NCBI RefSeq assembly: GCF_001654965.1
Contig: NZ_LXEV01000022.1
Location: forward strand, 62,001 to 126,000
Source: Proteus hauseri ATCC 700826
GTDB taxonomy: Bacteria > Pseudomonadota > Gammaproteobacteria > Enterobacterales > Enterobacteriaceae
Direction of reading: 5' to 3'
Length of the DNA: 64,000 nt
In this document: one piece after another, positions 35,602 to 45,020 of the stretch
How the letters are laid out: each line of letters begins with the position of its first letter
Numbering within the stretch: the stretch's first letter is position 1
Translations under genes and position numbers: made by a program
Notes under the pieces: model-generated
What the model saw: the letters and a program-made list of their open reading frames with translations, nothing else
What the model was told of the DNA's origin: nothing
Databases searched by the model: none

Positions 35602-37242
35602 TTATAGGCCATTAATATATTTATTTTTAGGATAAGAAAGCGTGTAATTTAATAATAATATTTTCTCTTGCTTGGGCTGTAACTCCACATTCCATTTTAT
35701 TTCGCCAGTCTCTTTGTTAAGCACACCCTCTTTATATACCGCATCAGTTACATTAATACTATTTTCTTGGCTTAGTGGTAGTTGATCGTATACTATTAAT
35801 TTTATTGGATTATTGTACATATTTCTTATCTTGATCTGGTAACTTTCTTTTAGCTCAATACTTGTACCAATAAAAATAGGTTCTTTTCTGGTTTTTTCGC
35901 TATTTATACGACTAATTTGAATGTTTTTATCAATACCTAATGGGATCTCTAGCTGTTCTTTTAACTCTTCAGTATTGATATAAGTGTTACCAACAAAATT
36001 ATTCATATAATAGATATTGGCACTACCACTAAGTAAATTTAATGTTTCCCATTCTTTAACTCCAGCTTGTAAATAAACTTCTTCAGCTAGTTTAGGTGTC
36101 GCTAAATATTGGTAGTTTGCCGTGATATCTTTTTGATTAATAACTAATGAATTTGGCTGGGTGCTATTTTTTATCGTATAAGGTAAGTCGATAGCATGGC
36201 TGACATTAATACCATTATTATTTGTCATTACATATTGAGCGACGCCTTTATTCATTTTTCCTTCAACTGCAATAGCATCAGAACTCATTTCCGCCATCAT
36301 TGGTGCCGGTGCTGCCATGCTCTTATTTCTAAATTTTGCGTTATCGTTATAAAGTGATAAGTACCAAGGTGTTAGTGTTGGTGATGCAATATTACCCGAT
36401 GGGTTGGTTGAGGTAAGAACTAATTTAACTTTATCCCAATTGATCCCTGTATTTTGAATTAGGTCAGCTTTATAAGTTAGAGTAATTGGTTTATCTAAAC
36501 CTTGGCTACGAATATCATAAGTTGGTGACCAACCAGCATCAGGTGTAATATAGGAAATACGCAATTTACTGGTTACATTTTTTGCTGCTCCTAAAGAAAT
36601 AACAATTTGTGTTTTTTCTTGAGCAACAATAGGTGCATTAATTTCAATTTGTCTATTTAGTTCTTCATATTTTTCGGTCAACTTGGCGATTTCATCACGA
36701 TTAAGTCGTTGTTGATTTAAAGTCGTCGCCATTTTTTGGCGAATAAAATCAAGCTTTTGAGCGGATTGCTCTAATGAGAGTGTATTTTGCTCACCAAAAA
36801 AATTTTTGTCCTTTAATAAGGCCAGCTGTTCATCACCAACATTGATATCGATATTAAGCTCTTCAATTTTCTTGTTAATTTCTTTTTGTTGTTCCATTAA
36901 TGCAGTAATAAATGCGGGGTAAACGGGGGCAATAGGAATTTTTTTAACGTTTACGGAATTGATAATAATATCGTTATTATCAAGATTAATTGCAAGACTA
37001 CGCTGATCGATATTGTTGGCTATATTGGACAACACCACTTCACTTTGCCCTGCTGCTAGATTCAGTGTTACGCTATTTTCAATTTCAGCACCACGTAAAA
37101 ATACGGTAGCTTGGTTAAGTTTTACATCTTGGTAAACAATATTTAGTTCATCTGCTATTTTTTGTTCATTGGCGATAGCATTAGATGCCGTTACAAAAGA
37201 AAGTAAGAAAAGTGACTGAGTTAATTTATTTGTCTTAATCAT
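35602..37242 (-). CDS. DUF4139 (mucoidy-inhibitor MuiA-like) exported protein
   Basis: The protein has 546 residues from the ATG at 37242 (GGA 9 bases upstream); a longer frame to 37260 would disrupt the signal peptide. Sec signal 'NKLTQSLFLLSFVTASNAIA' is followed by an N-terminal DUF4140-like domain ('VYQDVKLNQATVFLRGAEIE'), a coiled coil at about 95-200, and a DUF4139 beta-rich domain ('ISYITPDAGWSPTYDIRSQG', 'LTYKADLIQNTGINWDKVKL'). The family is named for a mucoidy inhibitor and its biochemistry is unknown. Periplasmic or surface location is expected. Single gene. Confidence 0.75.
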   Translation of the reverse strand: MIKTNKLTQSLFLLSFVTASNAIANEQKIADELNIVYQDVKLNQATVFLRGAEIENSVTLNLAAGQSEVVLSNIANNIDQRSLAINLDNNDIIINSVNVKKIPIAPVYPAFITALMEQQKEINKKIEELNIDINVGDEQLALLKDKNFFGEQNTLSLEQSAQKLDFIRQKMATTLNQQRLNRDEIAKLTEKYEELNRQIEINAPIVAQEKTQIVISLGAAKNVTSKLRISYITPDAGWSPTYDIRSQGLDKPITLTYKADLIQNTGINWDKVKLVLTSTNPSGNIASPTLTPWYLSLYNDNAKFRNKSMAAPAPMMAEMSSDAIAVEGKMNKGVAQYVMTNNNGINVSHAIDLPYTIKNSTQPNSLVINQKDITANYQYLATPKLAEEVYLQAGVKEWETLNLLSGSANIYYMNNFVGNTYINTEELKEQLEIPLGIDKNIQISRINSEKTRKEPIFIGTSIELKESYQIKIRNMYNNPIKLIVYDQLPLSQENSINVTDAVYKEGVLNKETGEIKWNVELQPKQEKILLLNYTLSYPKNKYINGL

Positions 37243-37649
37243 CGCTGATATTCCATCCATAGTTGATGAGAGTGTTAGTTATTGTCAGTTTTAAAATGCC
37301 ATTAAATGTCTTACTAAATAATATTTCATCTTTCGTTAACTAGATAACAGAATAAACTTAAATATAAATAGTATTTTTTTGTCCCTGAATAACCTATTGA
37401 TAATTATAGTGTAAGTTAGGTGCTAGTATTTATCTGAAATAAAAAGTGAGTTCTGAATTAATTGAATTGAATTGGATTAAATAATTAAAGTATTTATCCG
37501 GTAATAGTTAAAATATTTACTATTTAAAACGGCGTATTACTTAAGTGTGACGTTTTTATTTTTACAAAGAAATTTTTTGTGATAAAAAACGGATGTAAAG
37601 TATTTACCAATACACCCGTTTAGTTTTTAGATTTAAATCTAATGCGATT
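37243..37649. other. 407-base spacer between two reverse-strand genes
   Basis: AT-rich. It contains the promoter area of the DUF4139 gene and, at 37587-37621, the terminator of the amidohydrolase gene. No other structure was recognised. Confidence 0.4.
37587..37621 (-). terminator. Terminator of the periplasmic amidohydrolase gene
   Basis: On the reverse strand AAACGG-TGTA pairs with TACA-CCGTTT (one mismatch) and runs into a T-rich tail, 29 bases beyond the stop codon at 37650. Confidence 0.65.
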
Positions 37650-39050
37650 TTATTTAACGATTTCACCGCTTTCAATAACAGTTTTACGTACTTGATCAGA
37701 AAATGCTTGAGCTTCTTTAATAATGGCATTTTCGTCAACAGTGAGTAATTTACGATCTTGCATTAATACTGTGCCATCAACAATTGTATGGCGAACATTA
37801 CTGCCATTAGCACCGTAAACTAGTGCTGCATAAGGACTATACATTGGTACCATATTTGGTGATTTAGTATCGACAACAATAATATCAGCTAATTTACCAG
37901 GCTCTAATGAGCCTAATTTGTCTTCCATATGCAGTACTTTTGCCGACCCCATTGTTGCAAGTTCAACAACGGTTAATGGTGGCATTGCAGCACGATCTTT
38001 ATTTTCTAATTTATGAATTTTGCCAACTAAATTCAGTTCGTTCATGGTGGTTAATGTATTACTCGACATTGGACCATCTGTGCCTAAACCAACACGAACG
38101 CCCTTTTCTAACATTGCAACGACAGGTGCTACGCCTTTTGCTGATTTGGTGTTTGCGCTGATATTATGTGCTACACCAACATCATATTTTTTTAGTAAAT
38201 CGATATCTTTTTCATCAACCATAATGGCATGAGCGGCAATCACTTTATTATTTAATGCGCCAATATCAGCCATATATTGTACAGGGCTTTTACCACCAGT
38301 ACGTTTAGCAATTTCTTCTTGTTCACGGTCTGTTTCTGCTAAATGGATCATCACAGGAACGTCGAGCTCAATAGATAACTTAGCAATTTTCTGTAAGTTC
38401 TCAGTAGTGTTAGTATAAGGAGCATGAGGAGCAAAAGCAGGCGTAATTCGCGGATGATTTTTATATTCTTTAATAAAGTTTACCGCGTACTGAATACCTT
38501 CTTCTGGTGTTTGTGCATCAGCAACAGGGAAGTTAATGACAGATTCGCCTAATACTGCACGATTCCCCATTTTATCTACCGTTTTTGCAACTTCATCTTC
38601 AAAATAATACATATCAACATAAGTGGTTACACCGCCTTTCACCATTTCAATATTGGCTAAATTAGCACCCACGCGAACCATTTCACGAGAAACCATCTTA
38701 TTTTCTAGTGGAAATATATAACGATGAAGTCTATCTGGTACATCATCTGCTAATGAACGAAATACGGTCATCGAACCATGAGTATGAGTATTAATAAGAC
38801 CCGGCATAACAATATCGCCATCAACATCTAATACTTTATTGGCTTGATATTCTTTAGCCAGTTCAGGGCCACCCACTGCGACAATTTTATTTTCTTTTAC
38901 GACGACAGTGCCTTGTTCTATGATTTTGTTTTGTTTATTCATAGTTAGAACGGTACCATCGACTATCATCAAATCAGCCTGTTTAGCAGCATAACTAGAA
39001 AAAGAGACGGCCATAACAGCCAACGCAAGCATAGATTTAGAAAACGACAT
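37650..39050 (-). CDS. Periplasmic amidohydrolase (TrzA/MTA-SAH deaminase type)
   Basis: This 466-residue protein has a clear Sec signal (SMLALAVMAVSFSSYAA). The body is an amidohydrolase of the TrzA/AtzA/MTA-SAH-deaminase group: 'MPGLINTHTHGSMTVFRSLA' (His89, His91), 'TPAFAPHAPYTN', 'VMIHLAETDREQEE', 'VIAAHAIMVDEKDI' and 'GLGTDGPMSSNTLTTMNEL'. Known relatives deaminate nucleosides or hydrolyse triazines in the cytoplasm. A signal peptide on this family is unusual and would place the reaction in the periplasm. It is a single gene, divergent from the TerA-like gene. Confidence 0.82.
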   Translation of the reverse strand: MSFSKSMLALAVMAVSFSSYAAKQADLMIVDGTVLTMNKQNKIIEQGTVVVKENKIVAVGGPELAKEYQANKVLDVDGDIVMPGLINTHTHGSMTVFRSLADDVPDRLHRYIFPLENKMVSREMVRVGANLANIEMVKGGVTTYVDMYYFEDEVAKTVDKMGNRAVLGESVINFPVADAQTPEEGIQYAVNFIKEYKNHPRITPAFAPHAPYTNTTENLQKIAKLSIELDVPVMIHLAETDREQEEIAKRTGGKSPVQYMADIGALNNKVIAAHAIMVDEKDIDLLKKYDVGVAHNISANTKSAKGVAPVVAMLEKGVRVGLGTDGPMSSNTLTTMNELNLVGKIHKLENKDRAAMPPLTVVELATMGSAKVLHMEDKLGSLEPGKLADIIVVDTKSPNMVPMYSPYAALVYGANGSNVRHTIVDGTVLMQDRKLLTVDENAIIKEAQAFSDQVRKTVIESGEIVK

Positions 39051-39222
39051 GATTACCTCTTGTCTTGATGGATGAATTTTTCAAAGAGTATAAATAAATT
39101 CATCTATTTTTGATATCAAATGAAAGTGAAAGAGATCACCGAATAAATAATTAATTAAAGTTATTATTACATACATCACATTAATTTCTTGCAGTTAGTC
39201 TTCACAATCAAGGAGTGGTTAC

Positions 39223-40461
39223 ATGAGTAAAACATTACAACCGGGTGAGAATACGTCTCTTAGTGTAAACAAAGGACAAGTTAAAGTTTCACATGCGGTA
39301 GGCGATAATCTTGATATTAATCTGACTGCATTTTTAGTGACAGGATCAGGTAAAGTTGTAAATGATGAAGATATGGTTTTCTTTAATGCCCCTCATCATA
39401 TTTCGGGAGCAGCTTCTTTTATTTCTCCTGTAACACAAGGCTCAACTGTTATTCATAGTATTGATTTTGATTTCTCTTGCTTACCCGCACATGTTACTAA
39501 AATAGCGATAACCCTAACTCAGGATGGCAATGCCGGTGGTTTTTCTGCTGTTCAACAATTAAAAGCTCAAGTGTTGATAAATAATGAGGTAATTGAGTTA
39601 GCGCCAAGTCAGTTTTCACAAGAAACAGGAATTGTTGTTTTAGAGCTTTATATTAGAAATGGGCAAAATAAAGTGCGTGCAGTATGGCAAGGATTTGCTT
39701 CGGGACTTATTGGATTATGTAATCTTTATGGTATTGACGTTGAAGAGCCCGCCCCAGTTGTTACACCACCCGTAAATCCTGTAAATATTCAAAAAAGTGT
39801 GGTGAAACTGACCAAACCTGATAGTAGCCATAAAGTGTCATTACTAAAAGGTAGTGATGCACCTAAGCGTATTTTAGTGAGCGCAACATGGATAGATAAT
39901 GGAGATGGTAAGGATAATGATGATTTAGACCTACGTGTAGGTATTTTGCGTCCAAATGGGCAAATGTCTATTATTCAAGCGCCAGATAAAATCGGTGCTT
40001 TTAATGTCGATCCCTTTGTCTTTCATACAGGTGATGTTGTTAGTGTTAGTCGAGATCAACCTGGTTGTGAAACCGTTGAAATTAATCCGGAAATATCACA
40101 ATTGATGGGCGGTAAAGTGGCTTTAGTATGCAGTGTTTATTCTGCTGTTAGCAACGGTTGTGTTTCTGTGGCGTCATTGAAACCCACCATGAGAATGGAA
40201 TATGGTAATCAAATTGTTGAATGTTCTTGTGAATATAAAAAAGGCTTTTTCAATAATATGATTTATACCTATGTGATTGGCATTATTGAAATTGATCAAG
40301 ATAGCATTACATTAAAACCATCGGGTGTTACCTCTCGAGCAGGCAGTGAAGCGACACCTTGGTTAACTCGCATAGATAATGAGCTTAAATTAACGATGGA
40401 TGGCCCTCATGTATTTAAAGGGAAAAAACCAAGTAGCTCAGGCAGCAAATGTTATGTGTAA
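39223..40461 (+). CDS. Orphan TerA/TerD-family protein
   Basis: This 412-residue cytoplasmic protein has two parts. Residues 1-175 resemble a TerD-type beta-sandwich ('VGDNLDINLTAFLVTGSGKV', 'FFNAPHHISG', 'LTQDGNAGGFSAVQQL'). After a Pro-rich linker (about 178-190), residues 190-410 contain 'VSATWIDNGDGKDNDDLDLR' and 'ILRPNGQM', an acidic calcium-like binding stretch as in TerA. Ter proteins confer tellurite, phage and colicin resistance and normally come as terZABCDEF clusters. None of the others is nearby. AAGGAG precedes the ATG at good spacing. A 9-bp terminator follows. Confidence 0.75.
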   Translation: MSKTLQPGENTSLSVNKGQVKVSHAVGDNLDINLTAFLVTGSGKVVNDEDMVFFNAPHHISGAASFISPVTQGSTVIHSIDFDFSCLPAHVTKIAITLTQDGNAGGFSAVQQLKAQVLINNEVIELAPSQFSQETGIVVLELYIRNGQNKVRAVWQGFASGLIGLCNLYGIDVEEPAPVVTPPVNPVNIQKSVVKLTKPDSSHKVSLLKGSDAPKRILVSATWIDNGDGKDNDDLDLRVGILRPNGQMSIIQAPDKIGAFNVDPFVFHTGDVVSVSRDQPGCETVEINPEISQLMGGKVALVCSVYSAVSNGCVSVASLKPTMRMEYGNQIVECSCEYKKGFFNNMIYTYVIGIIEIDQDSITLKPSGVTSRAGSEATPWLTRIDNELKLTMDGPHVFKGKKPSSSGSKCYV

Positions 40462-40501
40462 CATGTCATAAAATAGTAAAAATTTACAGTTTATCCTAAA
40501 G

Positions 40502-40532
40502 AAAACGGGCAATGATAAATAGGCCCGTTTTT
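40502..40532. terminator. Terminator after the TerA-like gene
   Basis: AAAACGGGC (40502-40510) pairs with GCCCGTTTT (40523-40531) followed by T's. It lies between convergent genes. Confidence 0.85.
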
Positions 40533-40557
40533 ATTGCAGATAATATATGCAGTAAAT

Positions 40558-41016
40558 TTATTTAGCTTTGTTTCTTTGCTGTAAAAGCCATTTATCTAAT
40601 TCATTAGCAAATAGCTGGCGATCACGCTGATTTAAACTTGCAGGCCCTCCAGTTTGAATACCACTGGCTCTCATTGTGTCCATAAAGTCACGTATATTTA
40701 AACGTTCACGTATTGTCGCTTCTGTATAGCGTTCGCCTCTTGGATTAAGTGCAGCTGCACCTTTTTCTATTACTTCAGCGGCTAACGGAATATCCGCAGT
40801 AATTATTAAATCACCACTTTCAGCTCTGCGTACAATTTCGTTATCAGCTACATCAAATCCGGCAGAAACTTGTAATGTACGTAAAAAAGGCGATGCTGGT
40901 ATGGTTAATCGCTGGTTAGCCACAAAAGTGACAATCATTTTTTCTCTATCTGCTGCACGATATAACACTTCTTTTATTACTTTAGGACAAGCATCAGCAT
41001 CTACCCATATAGGCAT
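40558..41016 (-). CDS. yaiI: YaiI/YqxD family (UPF0178) protein
   Basis: This 152-residue protein has the same length as E. coli YaiI. '[20 protein letters not shown]' at the N-terminus, '[20 protein letters not shown]', '[13 protein letters not shown]' and '[20 protein letters not shown]' are the defining family motifs. The Asp-rich arrangement resembles PIN/NYN-type nuclease folds, but the substrate is unknown. Cytoplasmic, single gene. Confidence 0.92.
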   Translation of the reverse strand: MPIWVDADACPKVIKEVLYRAADREKMIVTFVANQRLTIPASPFLRTLQVSAGFDVADNEIVRRAESGDLIITADIPLAAEVIEKGAAALNPRGERYTEATIRERLNIRDFMDTMRASGIQTGGPASLNQRDRQLFANELDKWLLQQRNKAK

Positions 41017-41101
41017 AATAACTCTCTCTTGATTATTCTTTATTTAATATTATGTTTGATGCTTTTTAAAATAACATATTAATACCTTAATGAAGAATAA
41101 G

Positions 41102-41968
41102 TTATTTTAGCTTTGCTAAAGTACGTTTTTCTGATTGTTGGCTAGCCCAAATGCTGATTAATATTACTGCCATACCAAAGAGTTGTAATGTGCTTAATTG
41201 TTGTTCCAATAGTATCCATCCTAAAATAACAGCACTTAGAGGGCTTAAAAAACCTAATGAAGCTACAGAACTTGGCCCTAATAAGGCTAAGCCTCTAAAC
41301 CAAAGAATATAAGTAATAGCACCACCAATCAGCGCTAAATAAGCTAATCCAAGCAGATTAATAGCCGTTAATGAGGGTAATGCAGGCTCAAACCATAATG
41401 CAAAAGGCAGTAAAATTAATCCCCCTGCTGTTAATTGCCATGCAGTGAAGGTAAGTGGTGTAACGGGTGGCTGCCAGCGTCGACTTAATACAGTACCCGC
41501 CGCCATTGATAATGCGCCACATAAACCTGCAATAATTCCGAGAGGATCAAGTGCTGCATTTGGTGTGAGTAATAATATTGCAACGCCAAAAATTCCACTT
41601 AATGCAGCCGATACCGAAAGCCACGATAAACGGCTTTGTAATAACCAGCGTGATAAAAATAATACAATGAGCGGTTGTACTGCACCAACAGTTGCCGCAA
41701 CACCACCGGGTAAGCGATAAGCAGAAATAAACAGTAACCACCAAAATAGGGAGAAATTTAAAATACCTAAAATGGCAACTCGTAACCACCAAATCCCTTG
41801 AGGAAGTTGTCTCATTATAATTAATAATAAAATTCCGGCAGGTAATGCACGTAATGCAGCTAGAGTCATTGGCACATTAGCGGGCAACATTTCAGTGGTA
41901 ACAATATAAGTACTGCCCCACACAATGGGGGCTAAAGCAGTAAGAAAAAGAATGGTATATCGATTCAT
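41102..41968 (-). CDS. pecM: PecM-like EamA transporter
   Basis: This 288-residue inner-membrane protein has ten helices in two EamA repeats ('LTALAPIVWGSTYIVTTEML' and 'MAAGTVLSRRWQPPVTPLTF'). In sequence and in its head-to-head pairing with a PecS-like MarR regulator it matches PecM, the efflux protein for the blue pigment indigoidine in Dickeya. No indigoidine synthetase is seen here, so the exported compound is unknown. The promoter it shares with pecS contains two strong palindromes. Confidence 0.82.
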   Translation of the reverse strand: MNRYTILFLTALAPIVWGSTYIVTTEMLPANVPMTLAALRALPAGILLLIIMRQLPQGIWWLRVAILGILNFSLFWWLLFISAYRLPGGVAATVGAVQPLIVLFLSRWLLQSRLSWLSVSAALSGIFGVAILLLTPNAALDPLGIIAGLCGALSMAAGTVLSRRWQPPVTPLTFTAWQLTAGGLILLPFALWFEPALPSLTAINLLGLAYLALIGGAITYILWFRGLALLGPSSVASLGFLSPLSAVILGWILLEQQLSTLQLFGMAVILISIWASQQSEKRTLAKLK

Positions 41969-41977
41969 ATATTTGCT

Positions 41978-42013
41978 CTATCAATTTATCTTGAGGTCAA
42001 GATAAATTGATAG
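41978..42013. promoter_or_regulatory. 36-bp palindromic operator between pecM and pecS
   Basis: CTATCAATTTATCTTGA (41978-41994) and its exact inverted copy (41997-42013) are separated only by GG. The TCTTGA/TCAAGA core fits MarR-family operators. It would control both divergent genes. Confidence 0.75.
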
Positions 42014-42016
42014 TAG

Positions 42017-42028
42017 CTTGACGTCAAG
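42017..42028. promoter_or_regulatory. Second MarR-type operator near pecS
   Basis: CTTGACGTCAAG is a perfect 12-bp palindrome whose centre lies 27 bases from the centre of the 36-bp palindrome and shares its CTTGA/TCAAG half-sites. Confidence 0.6.
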
Positions 42029-42052
42029 ATAAATAATCGTCATGATGAATGC

Positions 42053-42535
42053 ATGGATAGAATCGATAAAATTACACAACAATGGCAGCGTGAAAGACCT
42101 GATCTTGATATTAGTCCGATGGGATTAATTGGTCGGTTAGGGAATATCACCCTGCATCTTTCTCGTGAAATGGAGAAAGTATTTAGCCAATTTGGTCTGA
42201 ATACCTCTAGTTTTGATGTGCTGGCTACATTACGTCGAGCAGGAGAACCTTATACCTTATCCCCTGGTGAAATGTTATCTACTTTAATGGTGACATCTGG
42301 CACGATGACAAATCGTATTGACCAGCTAGAAAAAGCAGGATGGGTAATTCGTAAAGTAAATCCTGAAGATGGACGTAGTTTTTTAGTTTCCTTAACCCCT
42401 GAAGGACTTGAATTAATTAATCGAGTTATTGAGGCCCATGTAAAAAACCAAAAACGTTTAGTCGAAGGGTTATCTACTCAAGAGCAACAAACATTGAATC
42501 AATTACTTAAAGTTTTTCTGACCACTTTAGAATAG
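42053..42535 (+). CDS. pecS: PecS-like MarR-family regulator
   Basis: This 160-residue winged-helix regulator carries 'ITQQWQRERPDLDISPMGLI', 'FGLNTSSFDVLATLRRAGEP', 'SPGEMLSTLMVTSGTMTNRI' and 'KVNPEDGRSFLVSLTPEGLE', close in pattern to PecS of Dickeya. It keeps the N-terminal helix with Trp10 seen in urate-responsive MarR proteins. PecS represses pecM and virulence genes and is released by urate. It is divergent from pecM across operators at 41978-42028, so autoregulation is expected. Confidence 0.82.
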   Translation: MDRIDKITQQWQRERPDLDISPMGLIGRLGNITLHLSREMEKVFSQFGLNTSSFDVLATLRRAGEPYTLSPGEMLSTLMVTSGTMTNRIDQLEKAGWVIRKVNPEDGRSFLVSLTPEGLELINRVIEAHVKNQKRLVEGLSTQEQQTLNQLLKVFLTTLE

Positions 42536-42750
42536 TCGTTAATATCAGCTTATTATTAACTGTCCTCGCCTTCTTATCGGTTCTTTTCTTTATTTAAATT
42601 TATTGAATATGACTATTTAAGTGAAAAGTAAGAATAATAAGTGCTTAATTGTTCTTATTTATCAATATTCTATTTTTGACTAAAAACCCTCCTTTTTGTG
42701 CCATTTCTGTCTGTTTAATCATCTATTCTGTATAAGATCACATTTTTATC

Positions 42751-42764
42751 TTGATCTACATCAA
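42751..42764. promoter_or_regulatory. FNR box upstream of the heme operon
   Basis: TTGATCTACATCAA is a perfect TTGAT-N4-ATCAA match. A TATTTA element at 42782-42787 would place the box about 40 bases before a start of transcription near 42797, the class II activator position. Confidence 0.65.
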
Positions 42765-42823
42765 AGATGTATTCTATTTGCTATTTACTGGTTGATGAAT
42801 GATAAAAGTTAAATTATAAAGCG

Positions 42824-42842
42824 AATGATAATAATTATTGAT
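42824..42842. promoter_or_regulatory. Fur-like box upstream of the heme receptor
   Basis: AATGATAATAATTATTGAT resembles the 19-bp Fur consensus (repeated GATAAT/ATTATC hexamers) and lies 20 bases before the receptor start codon. Confidence 0.65.
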
Positions 42843-42861
42843 CTCATTAGGATTCGCAATA

Positions 42862-45018
42862 ATGTGTGCTCAAATTAAATCTTGCTTCGTGTTATCTACA
42901 CTCACTCTTGCTCTATCTCCATATGTAATGGCTAACTCCGCCTCTTCTACTTCTAACGCTTCTAATAAAGAAGAAACGATGGTTGTTACAACTACGCGTA
43001 ATGAGGCTTCTTTATGGAGTAGCCCTGCAACTATTCAAGTTGTTGATAAAGAAAGTTTAATTAATTCCACTTCATCTTCTATTGCCGATCAGTTACGTGA
43101 TATCCCCGGAATTGATGTTACAGATAATAGCCTTGCTGGGCGTAAGCAAATACGTATTCGGGGCGAGTCTTCCTCTCGTGTTTTGTTATTGGTTGATGGG
43201 CAAGAAGTGACTTATCAGCGAGGTGGACAAAATTATGGTGCAGGTATTTTGATTGATGAATCTGCATTAGAACGCATCGAAGTCGTTAAAGGCCCCTATT
43301 CTGTGCTTTATGGATCGCAAGCTATTGGTGGCGTGGTAAATTTAATTACGCAGAAAGGGGGTGATAAGCCTTTCGGCGGTAATGTTAAAGTTGTTTATGA
43401 TTCGGCAACAATGGGATGGCGTGAGTCAGCATTACTTTCTGGTTCTGTGGGTGATTTTGAATATCGCTTAAATGGAAGTTATGCTGATCACGGTGATCGT
43501 GATACACCAGATGGTCGCTTACCTAATACACATTTTAGAAATAATGGCCAAGGTGCATGGTTAGGCTATCGATTAGATAAACACAAGTTTGGTTTGTCGC
43601 TTGATCGCTATGAGTTAAGCACACAATCTTATTATGCTGATGAAGGACAATATCAAGAGTTTAGCGTAAAAATACCAAAACTTGAGCGTGAAAAAATCGG
43701 TTTATTCTATGATTATGATGTCGAGGCCGATTATTTCAAAAAACTTCATATTGATGCTTATACACAAAAAATTGAGCGTCAATTTGAAAATCGCGTCGGA
43801 GTTGTTACTCCAACGGGTAGCCCAATGATTGGCAATTTAACAGTAAAAAATCGAACTCAGTCTGAAGATACGCAAAATACTTATGGTGTTACTGTTCAGG
43901 CTAATTTTACTTTGCCTGCGAATAATGAACTGATCCTTGGCGCGCAATATCAGCAAGATAAAGTCAAACAAACATCCGTGGGTCATACATCATCAAATAG
44001 CACGACGGCATTTCCACCAGCGGTTAATTATGACAAACAGTCGTTATTACATAATCGTAGCAAACAAACTAATGGTTCTCTTTTTGCTCAAAACGATTGG
44101 AAAATGGCGGATAACTGGTCATGGACATTGGGAGCTAGACAATATTGGCTGAAATCAGAGTTACAAGATGGCGATGAAACGATACATCACAGTAAAACAG
44201 GAACAAGTAATAAGATATTAGCTGCTGATACTGTAAGAGATAATGCATTTATTGTCTCATCGAGCGTGCGTTACTCCGGTTTTCAAGATACTGAATTACG
44301 ACTCGCATTTGCTCAAGGTTATGTTTTCCCAACACTTGTTCAGCAATTTATGAATACTACAGCTGGCGGAGCGGTAACTTATGGTAATCGAGACCTTGAT
44401 GCAGAACACTCTAATAACGTGGAATTAGGTGCTCGTTATAAAGGTAATAATTGGTATATCGATAGCGCACTTTATTATTCAGAGGCTAAAAATTATATCA
44501 CCTCTATTGCTTGTGCTGGTGAAAGTATTTGCGAAGGTAATAGTAAAACTGGCCGAGCTGATTACTTTTATTACGACAATATTAATCGAGCAAAAACCTA
44601 TGGCATGGAAATAATGGCGCAGTATCAAGGATGGTCTGTTACTCCTTATATTTCCGCTAATATTATGCGTCGCCAATATATTAATCCTAATCTAAAAACA
44701 TGGAATACGGGTGAGCCTGTGGTAACCACGCGAGTGGGTGCTAAGCATTTATTAATGTTTGAAAATATGAATTTAATGTCAGATTTATATTTAAGAGCAG
44801 CAACACATGCCAAAGATGAAAGTAATGGCGATAATAAACAACAATATGCTGGTTGGGCGACAGTTAACCTCGCTTTAAGTAGTGAGTTCGGTGAAAAGGA
44901 TCAATACCGTATTAACTTTGATTTAAATAATATTCTGAATAAACGTTATCAAACGGCTCATGAATCTATTCCTGAAGCAGGTATAAATGTTGCAGTTGGT
45001 CTTACATGGGTATTTTAA
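42862..45018 (+). CDS. TonB-dependent heme receptor
   Basis: The protein has 718 residues from the ATG at 42862 (AGGA 9 bases upstream). After the signal peptide come a TonB box-like 'ETMVVTTTRNEA', a plug domain ('IADQLRDIPGIDVTDNSLAG', 'IRGESSSRVLLLVDGQEV', 'ERIEVVKGPYSVLYGSQAIG') and a 22-strand barrel ending in Phe ('VGLTWVF'). Downstream genes for a heme-binding protein and HutW/HutX identify heme as the ligand. The FRAP/NPNL receptor motifs appear only in altered form ('GYVFPTLVQQF', 'YGNRDLDAEHSNNVELG'), so hemoprotein preference may differ. Confidence 0.85.
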   Translation: MCAQIKSCFVLSTLTLALSPYVMANSASSTSNASNKEETMVVTTTRNEASLWSSPATIQVVDKESLINSTSSSIADQLRDIPGIDVTDNSLAGRKQIRIRGESSSRVLLLVDGQEVTYQRGGQNYGAGILIDESALERIEVVKGPYSVLYGSQAIGGVVNLITQKGGDKPFGGNVKVVYDSATMGWRESALLSGSVGDFEYRLNGSYADHGDRDTPDGRLPNTHFRNNGQGAWLGYRLDKHKFGLSLDRYELSTQSYYADEGQYQEFSVKIPKLEREKIGLFYDYDVEADYFKKLHIDAYTQKIERQFENRVGVVTPTGSPMIGNLTVKNRTQSEDTQNTYGVTVQANFTLPANNELILGAQYQQDKVKQTSVGHTSSNSTTAFPPAVNYDKQSLLHNRSKQTNGSLFAQNDWKMADNWSWTLGARQYWLKSELQDGDETIHHSKTGTSNKILAADTVRDNAFIVSSSVRYSGFQDTELRLAFAQGYVFPTLVQQFMNTTAGGAVTYGNRDLDAEHSNNVELGARYKGNNWYIDSALYYSEAKNYITSIACAGESICEGNSKTGRADYFYYDNINRAKTYGMEIMAQYQGWSVTPYISANIMRRQYINPNLKTWNTGEPVVTTRVGAKHLLMFENMNLMSDLYLRAATHAKDESNGDNKQQYAGWATVNLALSSEFGEKDQYRINFDLNNILNKRYQTAHESIPEAGINVAVGLTWVF

Positions 45019-45020
45019 TC

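Larger units (their letters stand above)
42536..42861. other. 326-base control region of the heme operon
   Basis: This contains an FNR-type box (42751-42764) and a Fur-like box (42824-42842). The first 150 bases are AT-rich spacer after pecS without a clear terminator. Confidence 0.5.

Noticed and set aside
39223-40461. Tellurite-resistance operon
   Set aside because: Only one Ter-like protein is present; neighbours are yaiI and an amidohydrolase.
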